Source of the DNA: Amnimonas aquatica | GTDB taxonomy: Bacteria; Pseudomonadota; Gammaproteobacteria; Pseudomonadales; Moraxellaceae | Length of the DNA stretch: 12,222 bases | Reading direction: 5' to 3' | NCBI RefSeq assembly: GCF_002943415.1 | Contig: NZ_PTQZ01000011.1 | Span: 5,246 to 17,467, forward strand | Shown: positions 11,834 through 12,222 of the stretch, piece after piece | How positions within the stretch are numbered: the first letter of the stretch is position 1 | Layout of the letters: the number at the start of each line of letters is the position of its first letter | Made by a program: the position numbers and the translations under genes | Notes under the pieces: model-generated | What the model saw: the letters and a program-made list of their open reading frames with translations, nothing else | What the model was told of the DNA's origin: nothing | Databases searched by the model: none

Positions 11834-12222
11834 ATGACGGACAAGCTGGCGGTGCTCACTGCCGAGGAAAAGGCCACGCTGGCCGGGGTGACCTTTCGTT
11901 TCACGGTCTACACGGTGCTCGTCACCGGCTTCATGCTGCTGCTGCTGCGCATCGTGCGCGCCGAAGGCGCCGAGGTCTTCGGCGAGGGCGACCCGATCGA
12001 GAACGCGCAGGTCGCGCTGCTCATGCTGGCCGCGCTGGTGTTCCTGGTCACGGCCAGGCTGCAGGCCTCGTTCGATGTGCTCTGCCGCATCTTCGCGCTG
12101 TTCTGCGTGTTCGTGGTGATCCGCGAAGGCGATGCCTTCTGGGACGACCTGCTGCCGGCGGCGGGCTGGCAGCTGCCGGCGACCCTGGTGTTCCTGACCA
12201 TCGCGGCCATGTATGCGCGTGA
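11834..12222 (+). CDS. Unrecognised multi-pass membrane protein, 3' end cut by window
   Basis: An open frame begins with ATG at 11834 and runs 129 codons to the window edge with no stop. Its codons end mostly in G or C, and its hydrophobic pattern is clear, unlike the other + strand open frame over the same DNA. Hydrophobic stretches lie at about residues 23-41, 60-76, 83-96 and 116 onward, so at least four membrane passes are expected. Charged residues stand out next to them: GEGDPIENAQ (50-59) before the second, and Arg97-Glu98 with Asp100, Asp104 and Asp105 after the third. AGGA (11828-11831) is very close to the ATG; GGAG (11817-11820) is the other possible ribosome site. I do not recognise the family and assign no function. 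It may be co-transcribed with glmS, since no clear terminator separates them. Confidence 0.7.
   Translation, partial: MTDKLAVLTAEEKATLAGVTFRFTVYTVLVTGFMLLLLRIVRAEGAEVFGEGDPIENAQVALLMLAALVFLVTARLQASFDVLCRIFALFCVFVVIREGDAFWDDLLPAAGWQLPATLVFLTIAAMYAR

Noticed and set aside
11800..12222. An alternative + strand open frame over the last 420 bases
   Set aside because: Its product is a His/Arg/Gly/Ala-rich string with no membrane or domain pattern. The frame from 11834 gives a coherent membrane protein with GC-rich third positions.

Overview
The window is ordinary core-genome DNA from a GC-rich proteobacterium. Gene order and protein sequence point to the Gammaproteobacteria. The nine-gene ATP synthase operon atpIBEFHAGDC, followed a short distance downstream by glmU and glmS, is the classic gammaproteobacterial arrangement. 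The subunits read very close to the E. coli proteins recalled from memory, for example subunit a with its [14 protein letters not shown] segment, beta with DELSEED, and GlmS ending in KSVTVE. A high-GC order such as Xanthomonadales or Nevskiales is a plausible guess, but the sequence alone does not settle it. All genes lie on the + strand.

Region 1 (1-126) holds a sigma70-type promoter with a perfect TATAAT, then a leader hairpin. Region 2 (about 130-7185) is the atp operon: membrane sector F0 (atpI, atpB/a, atpE/c, atpF/b), then F1 (atpH/delta, atpA/alpha, atpG/gamma, atpD/beta, atpC/epsilon). All are full length with intact catalytic residues. It closes with a textbook intrinsic terminator at 7208-7234. 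Region 3 (7235-8420) is a small accessory insert between atpC and glmU: a stand-alone tandem-CBS protein and an ElaA-type GNAT acetyltransferase. Region 4 (about 8431-11752) is a probable promoter followed by glmU and glmS, which make UDP-GlcNAc precursors for the cell envelope. Region 5 (11753-12222) has two hairpins, then the first 129 codons of an unrecognised multi-pass membrane protein cut by the window edge.

No new biological system, mobile element, CRISPR array, tRNA or rRNA was seen. The most interesting signal is in the spacers between the atp genes. Stable, non-terminator hairpins sit exactly where subunit copy number falls (c to b, alpha to gamma, beta to epsilon). The spacer before the most abundant subunit, c, is nearly free of G and looks unstructured. 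This is a readable RNA-level layout for unequal subunit production. It is a hypothesis from reading the sequence; no folding or alignment was run.
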